Origin: Domibacillus sp. DTU_2020_1001157_1_SI_ALB_TIR_016
Lineage (GTDB): Bacteria; Bacillota; Bacilli; Bacillales; Domibacillaceae
Length of the DNA stretch: 64,000 nucleotides
Direction: 5' to 3'
Assembly: GCF_032341995.1 (NCBI RefSeq)
Contig: NZ_CP135439.1
Span: 1,054,001 to 1,118,000, forward strand
Positions 10,825-19,692 of the stretch are shown piece by piece. The notes beneath the pieces were generated by a model. The model worked only from the letters and a program-made list of their open reading frames with translations. It searched no databases and was not told where the DNA came from. Numbering within the stretch: the stretch's first letter is position 1; each line of letters opens with the position of its first letter. A program made the position numbers and the translations under genes.

Positions 10825-11325
10825 ATGGCAAACGTAACATTTAAAGGCAATCCAATGACATTGATTGGCGATGAAGTAAAAGTAGGAGACAAAGCGCCGG
10901 ACTTTACTGTTTTGGCGAATGACTTATCTCCAGTCACGCTTGCAGACACAGCAGGCAAAGTCCGTTTAATCAGTGTAGTGCCTTCGATTGATACAGGTGT
11001 TTGCGATGCGCAGACACGCCGTTTTAACGAAGAAGCAGCCCAATTGGACAACGTTGAAGTATTAACCATTTCAGCTGATCTTCCATTTGCTCAAAAACGC
11101 TGGTGTGCAGCAGCGGGTCTTGAAAATGTGAAAACATTATCAGATCACCGTGATTTTTCATTTGCACAAGCGTACGGCGTTGGAATGCAGGAACTTCGCC
11201 TTCTGGCTCGTTCTGTTTTTGTAATCGATTCGAGCGACACTGTTACATACGTGGAGTATGTTGGAGAAGGAACAGATCATCCAGACTACGCCGCAGCAAT
11301 TGAAGCTGCAAAAGCAGCAAACTAA
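10825..11325 (+). CDS. tpx: thiol peroxidase, atypical 2-Cys peroxiredoxin
   Basis: 166 aa, the full Tpx length. The peroxidatic cysteine is Cys60 in [15 protein letters not shown] and the resolving cysteine lies in [11 protein letters not shown] about 34 residues later. It reduces hydrogen peroxide and alkyl hydroperoxides using thioredoxin. GGAGGG precedes the ATG. It stands before the ytxK-like gene as in B. subtilis. Confidence 0.96.
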   Translation: MANVTFKGNPMTLIGDEVKVGDKAPDFTVLANDLSPVTLADTAGKVRLISVVPSIDTGVCDAQTRRFNEEAAQLDNVEVLTISADLPFAQKRWCAAAGLENVKTLSDHRDFSFAQAYGVGMQELRLLARSVFVIDSSDTVTYVEYVGEGTDHPDYAAAIEAAKAAN

Positions 11326-11345
11326 TTTAGTACAGGCTCGGTTTG

Positions 11346-11386
11346 CAGCCGGCTTTGACATTTTGTCGGAGCCGGCTGTTTTTTTC
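11346..11386 (+). terminator. terminator of tpx
   Basis: CAGCCGGCT and AGCCGGCTG pair, with an inner TGACA/TGTCG helix, followed by seven T. Confidence 0.9.
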
Positions 11387-11408
11387 GACAGGAAAGTGAG
11401 GTTTTTTT

Positions 11409-12401
11409 ATGACACAGGAATTAACAGTAGAAAATTTATTTGGGGTATTCGATGAATCGGCCGCTCTTCTAAGCCGTCTTTTGTCTATTCCCTATTTAGA
11501 AGCGCTCGGTGAAACGGCAGAAAATCTTTTTCACGGGGATGTTATCCAGGAAGAATTAAATGAGATGGATGAAAAACGCCTGCAAAAGCTTTACAGCAGC
11601 GCACAGCTCGACCGCTATTCAAAAGAAGCGATCCGCAAAGCGTTTCAGCTCGCTATTTTAAAAGGCATGAAAGAGCATGTGCAGCCCAATCATCAAATGA
11701 CGCCGGACTCGATCGGTTTGTTTATCGCTTATTTATTAAGAAAAAGCATGGGAAAAAACCCTTCTTTTACCCTTCTTGACCCAACTATTGGAACGGGAAA
11801 CCTCGTGGCCACTGTGTTAAATGAGTTTGACGGCAAGGTGGAAGCGTACGGAGTTGACGTTGATGATGTGCTGCTTAAGCTAGCGTATGCGGGCGCCAAC
11901 CTCCTGCATCATCCTATTACGCTGTACAACCAGGACGCGCTGGAGCCGCTTTTAATCGATCCAGTTGATGTTGTTGTATGCGACCTGCCGGTTGGCTATT
12001 ATCCAAATGATGCCCGGGCGTCTTCTTACAAGCTAAAAGCAGACAGCGGCCATTCGTATGCACATCATTTGTTTATTGAGCAGAGCTTACATCACACCAA
12101 GCCGGGCGGCCAGCTTTTCTTTATTATTCCAAATGGTCTTTTCGAAACGCCGGAAGCGAAAAAGCTGCAGGCTTTTTTAACGGAAGAAGCTTATATCGAA
12201 GGCGTAATCCAGCTGCCGGAAACCCTTTTTAAAAACAAAAATGCAGCAAAAAGTATTTTGATGATCCGGAAAAAAGCACCGGGTGTGAAAAAGCCGAAGG
12301 AAGTACTGCTCGCAGCAATGCCGTCTTTAACGGATAAAAGGGCAACAGCGTCTATTGTACAAAAAATTGATCGGTGGTTTGCAGATTATCAGAAGGGATG
12401 A
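11409..12401 (+). CDS. ytxK: YtxK-like SAM-dependent methyltransferase
   Basis: 330-aa class I methyltransferase related to N6-adenine DNA methylases. A helical N-terminus is followed by the SAM motif LLDPTIGTGNLVATVL, YGVDVDD, and DLPVGYYP at the place of the usual NPPY motif. The altered catalytic motif (DLPVGYY) means DNA methylation is uncertain; the substrate is unknown. There is no restriction gene or specificity subunit nearby. In B. subtilis ytxK also follows tpx, but is followed by ackA; here an EcsC-family gene follows after five bases. Confidence 0.82.
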   Translation: MTQELTVENLFGVFDESAALLSRLLSIPYLEALGETAENLFHGDVIQEELNEMDEKRLQKLYSSAQLDRYSKEAIRKAFQLAILKGMKEHVQPNHQMTPDSIGLFIAYLLRKSMGKNPSFTLLDPTIGTGNLVATVLNEFDGKVEAYGVDVDDVLLKLAYAGANLLHHPITLYNQDALEPLLIDPVDVVVCDLPVGYYPNDARASSYKLKADSGHSYAHHLFIEQSLHHTKPGGQLFFIIPNGLFETPEAKKLQAFLTEEAYIEGVIQLPETLFKNKNAAKSILMIRKKAPGVKKPKEVLLAAMPSLTDKRATASIVQKIDRWFADYQKG

Positions 12402-12406
12402 CCAAT

Positions 12407-13231
12407 ATGTGGACAAAACGGGATCAGGCTTACTGGGATGAGTTAATGGCGTGGGAACAGCAGCTTGCAGCGGATCAAAACGGCACAGTGGAAGAAGCGA
12501 ATTCTTTTACGAGCCAGGCCGCAGCTGTCCTGCCGGAAGAGACGCAGACGCTCCTCGCTGAAAAAGTGGATGAAGGTTTAAAGAATATTTATGCGTTTAT
12601 GCACAAAACACAGTTTCAAAACGAAGTACGCAGTCGAGTGCTGGCTGTGGCGCGGGTTTTTGATGAGGAAATCGAAACGCTGGCACATATGCGCCGCCTG
12701 CCCATTGATCAGCTTCATTACATAAGCAGCCAGCAAACAGCCCGCAGCCGCCTGCTTGCGGCCGCACAGGGGGCAATTACGGGAACTGGAAAGCTTTTGC
12801 CGCTGGCAGCCGATATGGTTTCACTGCCCATTATTCAGCTGCATGTTATTGAAGCAACTGCAATGTCCTATGGTTTTGATTTGAACGAACCGTTTGAGAA
12901 AGAAACTATCCTTCACGTACTGTATACAGCCATGCTTCCGAAGCATTCAAAAGTAGATGGATGGGCGCAGCTGATTACGGAGGTAGAAGAAGGAATATCT
13001 TATATAGACGGCCGCTGGTCCTTCAATGAGTCGATGCTGCGGGAGCCGCTGCAATATATCATCAAGCTGGCAGCTGTCAGAGGATTTCGCCGCCAGAAAA
13101 TGTCCGGCCTTCCGCTCCTGTCAATGGCGATTGGTATTGGAGCAAGCTGGCGGACAGTAAACGAAACAGCAGTGTTGGCCGAACGATACTATCAATACCG
13201 TTATTTGCATGAAAAAAAGAACCGGAATTAA
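12407..13231 (+). CDS. EcsC-family protein
   Basis: A 274-aa protein with the EcsC-family pattern: an N-terminal helical part, then GAITGTGKLLPLAADMVSLP and LHVIEATAMSYGFDL. The central hydrophobic stretch may touch the membrane. Its molecular role is not known; EcsC itself is a member of the ecs ABC-transporter operon, but no ABC genes are here. ATG 12407 has AGAAGGG nine bases upstream. It is five bases after ytxK and so probably co-transcribed with it. It occupies the place where B. subtilis carries ackA. Confidence 0.72.
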   Translation: MWTKRDQAYWDELMAWEQQLAADQNGTVEEANSFTSQAAAVLPEETQTLLAEKVDEGLKNIYAFMHKTQFQNEVRSRVLAVARVFDEEIETLAHMRRLPIDQLHYISSQQTARSRLLAAAQGAITGTGKLLPLAADMVSLPIIQLHVIEATAMSYGFDLNEPFEKETILHVLYTAMLPKHSKVDGWAQLITEVEEGISYIDGRWSFNESMLREPLQYIIKLAAVRGFRRQKMSGLPLLSMAIGIGASWRTVNETAVLAERYYQYRYLHEKKNRN

Positions 13232-13249
13232 AAAACCGGTTCTTTTTTA
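13218..13249. terminator. terminator at the end of the EcsC-family gene
   Basis: AGAACCGG and CCGGTTCT pair and are followed by T6. The stem includes the last codons of the gene, and the T-run overlaps the stop codon of the convergent minus-strand gene. The A-run on the left allows function in both directions. Confidence 0.8.
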
Positions 13250-13558
13250 TGCATGTGTTTTTTTTGCTTCATCTACGTCTGGCGACGTTCTAAACCAAAG
13301 CCATAAATCATTAATAATAGAAGCAAGCTCACTGATCTCTGTATTCAGCCGGCACGATTGGTCGAAGTTCTCTTCTTCATTTAAGGCGGCTTGTTTCCTA
13401 TTAATTTGCCCTTCAAGTTCGCCGATGCGGTCTGGGATGGTTCCTCGGATCGTTTCCCATTCAAGAGTGATCTGCTGGCGCTCTTTTACCGAATAAGAAA
13501 ACCAGCCATGCTGAAGCAAAGGAAGAGGAATGCCCAGGCGTTTATCATATTGAAACAT
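13247..13558 (-). CDS. uncharacterised 103-aa protein
   Basis: I do not recognise a named family. The protein is soluble and charged, with an N-terminus MFQYDKRLGIPLPLLQHGW, a predicted coiled-coil middle (RIGELEGQINRKQAALNEEE) and a hydrophobic WLWF near the C-terminus. A weak GCAGGTGA sequence precedes the ATG on the minus strand. It is convergent with the EcsC-family gene and divergent from argG. Codon use looks like that of its neighbours and there is no overlapping gene on the other strand, so I consider it real. Confidence 0.65.
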   Translation of the reverse strand: MFQYDKRLGIPLPLLQHGWFSYSVKERQQITLEWETIRGTIPDRIGELEGQINRKQAALNEEENFDQSCRLNTEISELASIINDLWLWFRTSPDVDEAKKTHA

Positions 13559-13684
13559 TTGGTCACCTGCTTTTAACGGGTTTCTTCCATAGTAAAAGAA
13601 AAAGGGTAAAATAGCAAAAGAGGTGAATATGCAGAATCTTTACATAAATACACAAAAAAATGTATTTTTTTTTGAGAAAACCAC

Positions 13685-13713
13685 TTGAAAGGCCGCTCTG
13701 AACATGATATTCT
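13685..13713 (+). promoter_or_regulatory. promoter of argGH
   Basis: TTGAAA (13685-13690) and TATTCT (13708-13713) are 17 bases apart, just upstream of the two ARG-box-like sites. Confidence 0.65.
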
Positions 13714-13725
13714 TTATACATAATA

Positions 13726-13762
13726 TAAGAATAAAAATAAGATTCGTTGAATAAATATACTT
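13726..13762 (+). promoter_or_regulatory. two ARG-box-like operators (AhrC/ArgR)
   Basis: GAATAAAAAT (13729-13738) and GAATAAATAT (13749-13758) match the core of the arginine repressor box and start 20 bases apart, one ARG-box length plus a short gap. They sit over the expected transcription start of argGH, suitable for repression by arginine-bound AhrC. Confidence 0.65.
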
Positions 13763-13791
13763 TTGTTCGCAGGAAAGAGGAGGAAATATAG

Positions 13792-14994
13792 ATGGGTAAG
13801 AAAGTAGTTCTGGCGTATTCGGGTGGCCTTGATACATCCGTTGCAATTCCGTGGCTGAAAGAAAAAGGATACGACGTTGTAGCGGTTTGCTTGGACGTCG
13901 GCGAAGGAAAAGATCTTGAATTTATTAAAAACAAAGCCCTGCAGGTTGGTGCAGTCGAAAGCTACATGATCGATGCGAAAAAAGAATTCGCGGAAGATTT
14001 TGCGCTTGTTGCTTTGCAGGGGCATACATGGTACGAAAACAAGTATCCAGTTGTATCTGCACTGTCTCGTCCGCTTATTTCAAAAAAGCTGGTTGAAATC
14101 GCAGAACAAGAAAATGCAACGGCTGTTGCGCACGGATGCACAGGAAAAGGAAACGACCAGGTTCGTTTTGAAGTGGCGATCCGCGCTCTTAATCCAGACC
14201 TTGAAGTATTGGCGCCTGTTCGTGACTGGGCTTGGTCACGTGAAGAAGAAATCGAATATGCGAAACAGCATAATGTACCGGTGCCAATCGGTAAAGAAAG
14301 CCCGTTCTCAATTGACCAAAACCTATGGGGACGTGCTAATGAGTGTGGCGCTCTTGAAGATCCTTGGGCAGCACCACCGCTTGAGGCATACGACTTAACT
14401 GCTCACTTAGAAGATACGCCGGACACGCCGGATATCATTGAAATTGATTTTGAAGAAGGAGTTCCAACATCTGTGAATGGTGAAAAAATGGAGCTGGCAG
14501 AACTCATTCTTCACTTAAATGAAGTGGCAGGCAAGCACGGTATTGGCCGTATTGACCATATTGAAAACCGCTTGATCGGCATTAAATCGCGTGAAGTATA
14601 CGAGACTCCAGGTGCGACCACATTGATCACTGCGCATAAAGAGCTTGAAGATATTACACTTGTAAAAGAATTGGCTCACTTTAAACCAGTCATTGAAAAA
14701 CGTTTAACGGAAATTATTTATGACGGTCTTTGGTTTAACCCAATTCGTGAATCGCTTGTTGCGTTTTTAAAAGATACACAGAAATATGTAACAGGCACAG
14801 TTCGTGTAAAATTGTTTAAAGGCCATGCAATTGTAGAGGGAAGAAAATCGCCGTATTCATTGTATGACGAAAGCCTTGCAACATACTCGAAAGACGATGC
14901 GTTTGACCATGCGTCTGCAGTTGGTTTCATTAACTTATATGGTCTTCCAACGGTTGTGAGCTCGCGGGTTCATAAAGAGAAGGGGCTTAAGTAA
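13792..14994 (+). CDS. argG: argininosuccinate synthase
   Basis: 400 aa. Ligates citrulline and aspartate with ATP to argininosuccinate, the seventh step of arginine synthesis. The ATP-pyrophosphatase loop is [16 protein letters not shown] at the N-terminus, followed by [14 protein letters not shown] and NLWGRANE, all typical of ArgG. AGGAGGAAA lies before the ATG. It shares a transcript with argH, whose start is two bases after the argG stop. Confidence 0.98.
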   Translation: MGKKVVLAYSGGLDTSVAIPWLKEKGYDVVAVCLDVGEGKDLEFIKNKALQVGAVESYMIDAKKEFAEDFALVALQGHTWYENKYPVVSALSRPLISKKLVEIAEQENATAVAHGCTGKGNDQVRFEVAIRALNPDLEVLAPVRDWAWSREEEIEYAKQHNVPVPIGKESPFSIDQNLWGRANECGALEDPWAAPPLEAYDLTAHLEDTPDTPDIIEIDFEEGVPTSVNGEKMELAELILHLNEVAGKHGIGRIDHIENRLIGIKSREVYETPGATTLITAHKELEDITLVKELAHFKPVIEKRLTEIIYDGLWFNPIRESLVAFLKDTQKYVTGTVRVKLFKGHAIVEGRKSPYSLYDESLATYSKDDAFDHASAVGFINLYGLPTVVSSRVHKEKGLK

Positions 14995-14996
14995 TC

Positions 14997-16373
14997 ATGA
15001 CGAAAAAGTTATGGGGCGGCCGGTTCCAAAAATCAGCGGAAGAGTGGGTAGACGAATTCGGAGCGTCCATCTCATTTGACCAGGAGCTCGTTTTCGAGGA
15101 TATCGAAGGCAGCATCGCCCACGTGACCATGCTTGGTGAAACAGGTATTTTAACAAGTGAAGAAATGGAACAAATCAAGTCAGGACTTGAGGCTTTAAAG
15201 AAGAAAGCCGAAGCCGGTGAAATCGAGTTTTCGGTTTCGCTTGAAGACATCCATTTAAATTTAGAAAAAGCTTTAATTGATTCGATTGGCCCTGTTGGCG
15301 GAAAGCTTCATACCGGAAGAAGCCGGAATGATCAAGTTGCTACAGATATGCATTTATACCTGAAGAAGCAGGTTAAAAACATTATCGGGCTAATCAGCCA
15401 ATTTCAATCGGTTTTAGTGGAGAAAGCCGATCAGCACAAAGAAACCATTGCGCCAGGCTACACACACTTGCAGCGGGCGCAGCCGATTTCATTCGGTCAT
15501 CATTTAATGACATATTTTTGGATGCTGCAGCGTGACAAAGAACGGTTCACAGAAGCGCTTAAACGGATCGATGTATCACCGCTCGGGGCGGGGGCACTTG
15601 CGGGAACAACATTCCCGATCGACCGTGAGCGTTCAGCAGAACTGCTTGGATTCGCCGGCGTTTATCAAAACAGCATGGATGCGGTAAGCGACCGGGATTT
15701 CATTCTTGAGTTTTTAAGCGCATCGTCAATTCTAATGATGCACTTATCCCGCTTTGCAGAAGAAATTATTTTATGGTCAAGCCAGGAGTTTCGTTTTGTC
15801 GAGATGGATGATACGTTCTCAACAGGCTCGAGCATTATGCCGCAAAAGAAAAATCCGGATATGGCAGAGTTGATCCGCGGCAAAACGGGCCGTGTATATG
15901 GAAACTTGTTTAGTTTGCTGACGATTTTAAAAGGACTGCCGCTTGCATATAACAAAGATATGCAGGAAGACAAAGAGGGCATGTTTGACACTGTTCATAC
16001 TGTTCTCGGTTCTTTGAAAATTTTCGCTGGCATGGTGGATACAATGATGGTAAACGAAGACCGCATGAAAGACGCCGTGCAAAATGACTTTTCTAATGCA
16101 ACAGAGCTTGCGGATTACCTGGCTGCAAAAGGCATCCCATTCCGGGAAGCGCATGAAATCACAGGAAAACTTGTTTTTACGTGCATTCAAAAAGGATGCT
16201 TCCTGCTTGATCTTTCTATGGAAGAGCTGAAAGAAGCATCAAGTGTGATTGAAGAAGATATTTACGGTGTTCTGTCTCCGTATGAAGCGGTTAAGAGAAG
16301 GAAGTCTCTTGGCGGCACTGGTTTTGACCAAGTAGAAAACCAGATTCAAGCGGCAAAAGAACTGCTTAAATAA
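14997..16373 (+). CDS. argH: argininosuccinate lyase
   Basis: 458 aa. Splits argininosuccinate to arginine and fumarate. The family signature [12 protein letters not shown] is present, along with [13 protein letters not shown] and the [13 protein letters not shown] block with the catalytic histidine. It directly follows argG in an operon with only two bases between, and GAAGGGG within the end of argG serves as ribosome binding site. A folded repeat and a terminator follow. Confidence 0.98.
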   Translation: MTKKLWGGRFQKSAEEWVDEFGASISFDQELVFEDIEGSIAHVTMLGETGILTSEEMEQIKSGLEALKKKAEAGEIEFSVSLEDIHLNLEKALIDSIGPVGGKLHTGRSRNDQVATDMHLYLKKQVKNIIGLISQFQSVLVEKADQHKETIAPGYTHLQRAQPISFGHHLMTYFWMLQRDKERFTEALKRIDVSPLGAGALAGTTFPIDRERSAELLGFAGVYQNSMDAVSDRDFILEFLSASSILMMHLSRFAEEIILWSSQEFRFVEMDDTFSTGSSIMPQKKNPDMAELIRGKTGRVYGNLFSLLTILKGLPLAYNKDMQEDKEGMFDTVHTVLGSLKIFAGMVDTMMVNEDRMKDAVQNDFSNATELADYLAAKGIPFREAHEITGKLVFTCIQKGCFLLDLSMEELKEASSVIEEDIYGVLSPYEAVKRRKSLGGTGFDQVENQIQAAKELLK

Positions 16374-16530
16374 AAAGCGTAAGGCCCCCGCTTATCAGCG
16401 GCCAGCATAAGACGAGCACTGCCGGAGGCGTACTTTGCCTCCAGAAGGGATTGGCTTATGACCTCGAGCTGATGGGGCTTGGAGCTGGATCAAAAAAAGC
16501 GTAAGGCGCTGCTATCAGTAGCGCCCTCTA
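16372..16530 (+). repeat. folded intergenic repeat element after argH
   Basis: The direct repeat AAAAAGCGTAAGGC occurs at 16372-16385 and 16494-16507. Between them two nested helices can form: CATAAG (16406-16411) with CTTATG (16455-16460) and GGAGGC (16424-16429) with GCCTCC (16437-16442). The second repeat leads into a hairpin at 16505-16525. The layout recalls an interspersed repeat family I remember from Bacillaceae intergenic regions, but I could not compare it here. No reading frame. Confidence 0.6.
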
Positions 16531-16532
16531 TA

Positions 16533-16564
16533 AAAAAACCGCCAAAGGAGTGGCGGTTTTTTTT
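16533..16564. terminator. bidirectional terminator between argH and uspA
   Basis: CCGCCA and TGGCGG around a six-base loop, with A7 on the left and T8 on the right. Confidence 0.85.
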
Positions 16565-16565
16565 G

Positions 16566-17015
16566 TTATTCATCAGGATCATCCGTACGGACAATTAACA
16601 CATCGCATCCAGCTGCCCGCGTGATATGCTCAGAAACGCTTCCAATCAAAAAGCGTTCCATTGCGTTAAGCCCGGTGGCCCCGCATATAATTAAATCGGC
16701 TTCTACATGCTTAGCTACATTTTTGGGAATAACAGCTTTTGGAGACCCGTATTCAACAAACACATTTACGTTTGTGACACCGGCCGCTGCTGCTTCTTTT
16801 TTGTAATCATCTAAGAGTTCATTTCCGTACTTTGTTGCCCGGTCGGCAATAGAACGGTCATACGCTTCAATAGCGGCGAATGAGCGGGTATCGATGACGT
16901 GGACCAAATTAAGCGAAGCGCCATTTCGTTTGGCGATTTGAACAGACTTTTTAAATGCCCATTCTGCTTCTTTTGACCCATCTACCGCTACTAAGATGTG
17001 CTTGTATTTTAGCAT
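16566..17015 (-). CDS. universal stress protein UspA family
   Basis: 149 aa, single Usp domain. The ATP-binding signature G-2x-G-9x-GS is visible as GATGLNAMERFLIGSVS, with the first strand KHILVAVDGS. Proteins of this ATP-binding class act in stress resistance; the exact function cannot be read here. A G-rich ribosome binding site (AAGGGGGAATG) lies before the ATG on the minus strand. It is a single-gene unit. Confidence 0.92.
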   Translation of the reverse strand: MLKYKHILVAVDGSKEAEWAFKKSVQIAKRNGASLNLVHVIDTRSFAAIEAYDRSIADRATKYGNELLDDYKKEAAAAGVTNVNVFVEYGSPKAVIPKNVAKHVEADLIICGATGLNAMERFLIGSVSEHITRAAGCDVLIVRTDDPDE

Positions 17016-17171
17016 AAATCATTCCCCCTTATAGTTTTATTTTACCTCAAAAAAAAGAAATCAAAAGTGATAAGTCTAACATTTCTGTAAACTTTCTTGA
17101 ATAGGTTTAAAAACATGAAAGAAAGGGAAAATTCATTTGATATATTAAAAGATTAAAAGGGAAATCTGCTC

Positions 17172-17843
17172 AGGAAAGTATCGTATTATGGGCATTCAGT
17201 TGTAAAAATCCGATCAAACGGAAAAACAGTTCTAATCGATCCGTTTATTAGCGGGAATGATTTAACAGATTTAAGAGCAGACGAACAAAATCCGGATTTT
17301 ATTATTCTTACACACGGACATGGGGATCACGTCGGAGATACGGTTGATATTTCCAAGCGAAGCGGCGCGCTCGTCATTGCAGTCAATGAACTCGCTCTTT
17401 ACCTGCAGCACCAGGGGGTAGAAGCCCAGCCGATGCATATTGGTGGGAGCCGGTTTGGGAAAATCAAATTTACGCAGGCTTTCCATGGATCAGGGCTTCA
17501 GCAGGCAGATGGAATGTTTCTTTATATGGGTATGCCGGCGGGTGTACTGATTATGAATGAAGGAAAAACCGTTTATCATGCAGGTGATACCGCTTTATTT
17601 TCGGATATGAAACTAATCGCGGAACGTCATCCAATCGATCTAGCCCTTCTTCCGATCGGAGACAATTTTACGATGGGGCCGGAAGACGCGGCGGTCGCAG
17701 CAGAATTTTTGTAGACAAAAATAACTGTACCTATTCATTACGATACATTTCCGCCAATCCGCCAAAATCCCGCAGATTTTGCTTATGTGGTACAAAATGG
17801 AAGCGGGCGGGTAATGACAGTAGGGGAAGTAATCGAGTTATAA
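17172..17843 (+). pseudogene. ytkL: ytkL-like metal-dependent hydrolase, inactivated
   Basis: The frame 17175-17843 encodes a complete UPF0173/YtkL-type metallo-beta-lactamase-fold protein: [22 protein letters not shown] (metal motif), [34 protein letters not shown], and VPIHYDTFPP at the end. Full length would be about 223 aa, as in B. subtilis. Two lesions are visible. The codon just before KVSYYGH, where ATG is expected 10 bases after AAAAGGGA, is AGG (17172-17174). An in-frame TAG lies at 17712-17714, between EFL and TKITVPIHYD. An in-frame TAA at 17154 blocks an earlier start. Only the stretch from an internal ATG at 17433 could be translated, without the metal motif. Confidence 0.82.
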
Positions 17844-17849
17844 AAGCGG

Positions 17850-17883
17850 AGCCGTCTCAATTGAGGCGGCTTCTTTTTTTTCG
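17850..17883 (+). terminator. terminator after ytkL pseudogene
   Basis: AGCCGTCTCAA and TTGAGGCGGCT form an 11-bp stem with no proper loop at the centre, followed by a T-rich run. Confidence 0.75.
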
Positions 17884-17941
17884 CTTTATTTTGTTCTATA
17901 ATTGAAAAAGGAATGAGAGCGGAAAGGGACGGGTGGAGCCA

Positions 17942-19255
17942 GTGACAACAAAACACGAACAAATTCTTCAATATATTGAGGAATTACCGATCGGTGAAAA
18001 AATTTCCGTCCGCCAGATTGCCAAAGCGCTGTCGCTTAGTGAAGGGACTGCTTACCGGGCCATAAAGGATGCTGAGACAAAGGGCATGGTCAGTGCGATT
18101 GAGCGTGTCGGCACGATTCGGATCGAGCAAAAGAAAAAAGAGAATATTGAAAAGCTGACGTTTGCAGAGGTTGTGAATATTGTAGACGGACAAGTGCTTG
18201 GCGGGCGAAACGGGTTGTATAAAACATTAAATAAGTTTGTCATCGGAGCAATGCAGCTCGAAGCGATGATGCGCTACACAGGACCCGGCAACCTGCTGAT
18301 TATTGGTAACCGTGTGAAAGCTCATGAGCTCGCTCTTCAAGCGGGTGCTGCTGTCCTCATTACAGGCGGATTTGAGGCAGGCGATGAAATAAAAAAACTG
18401 GCCGATGAGCTGGAGATGCCGGTCATCTCAACAAGCTATGATACATTTACTGTAGCAGCTATGATCAACCGGGCGATCTACGATCAGTTGATCAAAAAAG
18501 AAATTGTACTAGTTGGGGATATTTTAACACCAGTGGAAAGCAGTGTATTTCTTCAACTTGGAGATACAGTGGGTGACTGGCTGGATAAAAACAAAGAAAC
18601 ATCACACAGCCGGTTTCCGGTTGTGGATGAGCACTTAAAGGTATTCGGTATTGTAACGGCGAAAGATATTATGGGAAGCGGCCGGGAAGTCGGTGTGGAA
18701 AAAGTGATGACGAAACACCCGCTTACCGTCACCTTGAAAACAAGTGTGGCCTCAGCCGCCCATATGATGATCTGGGAAGGAATTGAACTGCTGCCAGTCG
18801 TAGACGAACAAAATCGTCTGCAGGGTATTGTCAGCCGCCAGGATGTGCTTAAAGCGATGCAAACCGCGCAGCGTCAGCCACAGGCAGCCGAGACCCTCGA
18901 TGATACAATTGCCAAGCAGCTGATTCTGCCTGATGATCAAAGCGGAAGCGGCAGTTATCAGTTTGAGGTAACCCCGCAAATGACCAACCAGCTCGGCACG
19001 GTTTCTTACGGAGTGTTTACAACGATTGTAACCGAAGCCGCAAATCGCGTTTTGCGTGCACATAAACGTGGTGACCTCGTGGTAGAAAATATCACGATTT
19101 ACTTTTTAAAACCGATTCAGATGGAGTCCATTCTTACGGTTGTCCCCAAAGTGCTGGAAATTGGCCGTAAGTTCGGGAAAGTAGATGTCGAGGTATATAA
19201 TGCAGGGGTGCTTGCGGGCAAAGCGATGATGATGTGCCAGTTAATTGATCGATAA
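17942..19255 (+). CDS. ytoI: YtoI-like DRTGG/CBS-domain protein
   Basis: 437 aa in four parts: an N-terminal winged-helix domain (KISVRQIAKALSLSEGTAYRAIK), a DRTGG domain (about 80-190), two CBS repeats (about 190-315, with SRFPVVDEHLKVFGIVTAKDIM and LLPVVDEQNRLQGIVSRQDVL) and a hotdog-fold C-terminus. CBS pairs bind adenosyl ligands, so it probably senses a nucleotide and regulates transcription, but targets are unknown. The start is uncertain: GTG 17942 gives MTTKHEQIL as in B. subtilis, GTG 17933 adds three residues. Order ytkL-ytoI-ytpI-nrnA is conserved. Confidence 0.85.
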   Translation: MTTKHEQILQYIEELPIGEKISVRQIAKALSLSEGTAYRAIKDAETKGMVSAIERVGTIRIEQKKKENIEKLTFAEVVNIVDGQVLGGRNGLYKTLNKFVIGAMQLEAMMRYTGPGNLLIIGNRVKAHELALQAGAAVLITGGFEAGDEIKKLADELEMPVISTSYDTFTVAAMINRAIYDQLIKKEIVLVGDILTPVESSVFLQLGDTVGDWLDKNKETSHSRFPVVDEHLKVFGIVTAKDIMGSGREVGVEKVMTKHPLTVTLKTSVASAAHMMIWEGIELLPVVDEQNRLQGIVSRQDVLKAMQTAQRQPQAAETLDDTIAKQLILPDDQSGSGSYQFEVTPQMTNQLGTVSYGVFTTIVTEAANRVLRAHKRGDLVVENITIYFLKPIQMESILTVVPKVLEIGRKFGKVDVEVYNAGVLAGKAMMMCQLIDR

Positions 19256-19256
19256 A

Positions 19257-19280
19257 AAAGCAGGCGGCCTGCCTGCTTCC
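19257..19280. terminator. terminator between ytoI and ytpI
   Basis: AAGCAGGC and GCCTGCTT pair across a five-base loop. The A-run on the left gives a T-run for minus-strand ytpI; the plus-strand tail is weak. Confidence 0.65.
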
Positions 19281-19284
19281 TCGG

Positions 19285-19596
19285 TTACAGCCCATCCATT
19301 TTTTCTGCTTCCTGCCGGGCGAATGGCTGGTAATGCCTGTACAATTTAAAACCGGCCGCCATGCTGGCGAAGCCGTACAAAATAAAAATGGCGGAAATAA
19401 TATAGGCGGTTGTAGTCTGCTGAATAAGCAGTGTATTTACGCCAAACATGCCGACAAATAACCCCAGTACCATACTGGATTTAGCGGACAGCCATTTTCT
19501 TTCCATTGGCCGTCTGCTTCTGACATATTGTACTTTATAAAACAAGTAAAACATAAACGATAAAACAATGATGACGACCAAAAAGAAATTAGGCAT
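19285..19596 (-). CDS. ytpI: YtpI-family membrane protein
   Basis: 103 aa with three hydrophobic segments (FLVVIIVLSFMFYLFYKVQ; MVLGLFVGMFGVNTLLI; AYIISAIFILYGFASMAAGF) and a charged C-terminus. I chose the ATG at 19596 because GGAGG lies just upstream and the hydrophobic helix begins right after. Function unknown. It matches the position of ytpI in B. subtilis between ytoI and nrnA. Confidence 0.85.
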   Translation of the reverse strand: MPNFFLVVIIVLSFMFYLFYKVQYVRSRRPMERKWLSAKSSMVLGLFVGMFGVNTLLIQQTTTAYIISAIFILYGFASMAAGFKLYRHYQPFARQEAEKMDGL

Positions 19597-19692
19597 TCGA
19601 TGTATTCCTCCGTTTTTTGGCTTCCGTTTTATTGTAACGGGAACAGCGGCGGATTTCCACCGGAAACAAGCCTGTAGAGAAGGGGAAAAAAG

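Noticed and set aside
11409..12401. Restriction-modification system around the ytxK-like methylase
   Set aside because: No restriction endonuclease or specificity gene lies nearby, and the catalytic motif is DLPVGYY rather than NPPY.
16372..16530. CRISPR array
   Set aside because: Only two copies of a 14-base repeat separated by over 100 bases of folding sequence, without spacers of regular size.
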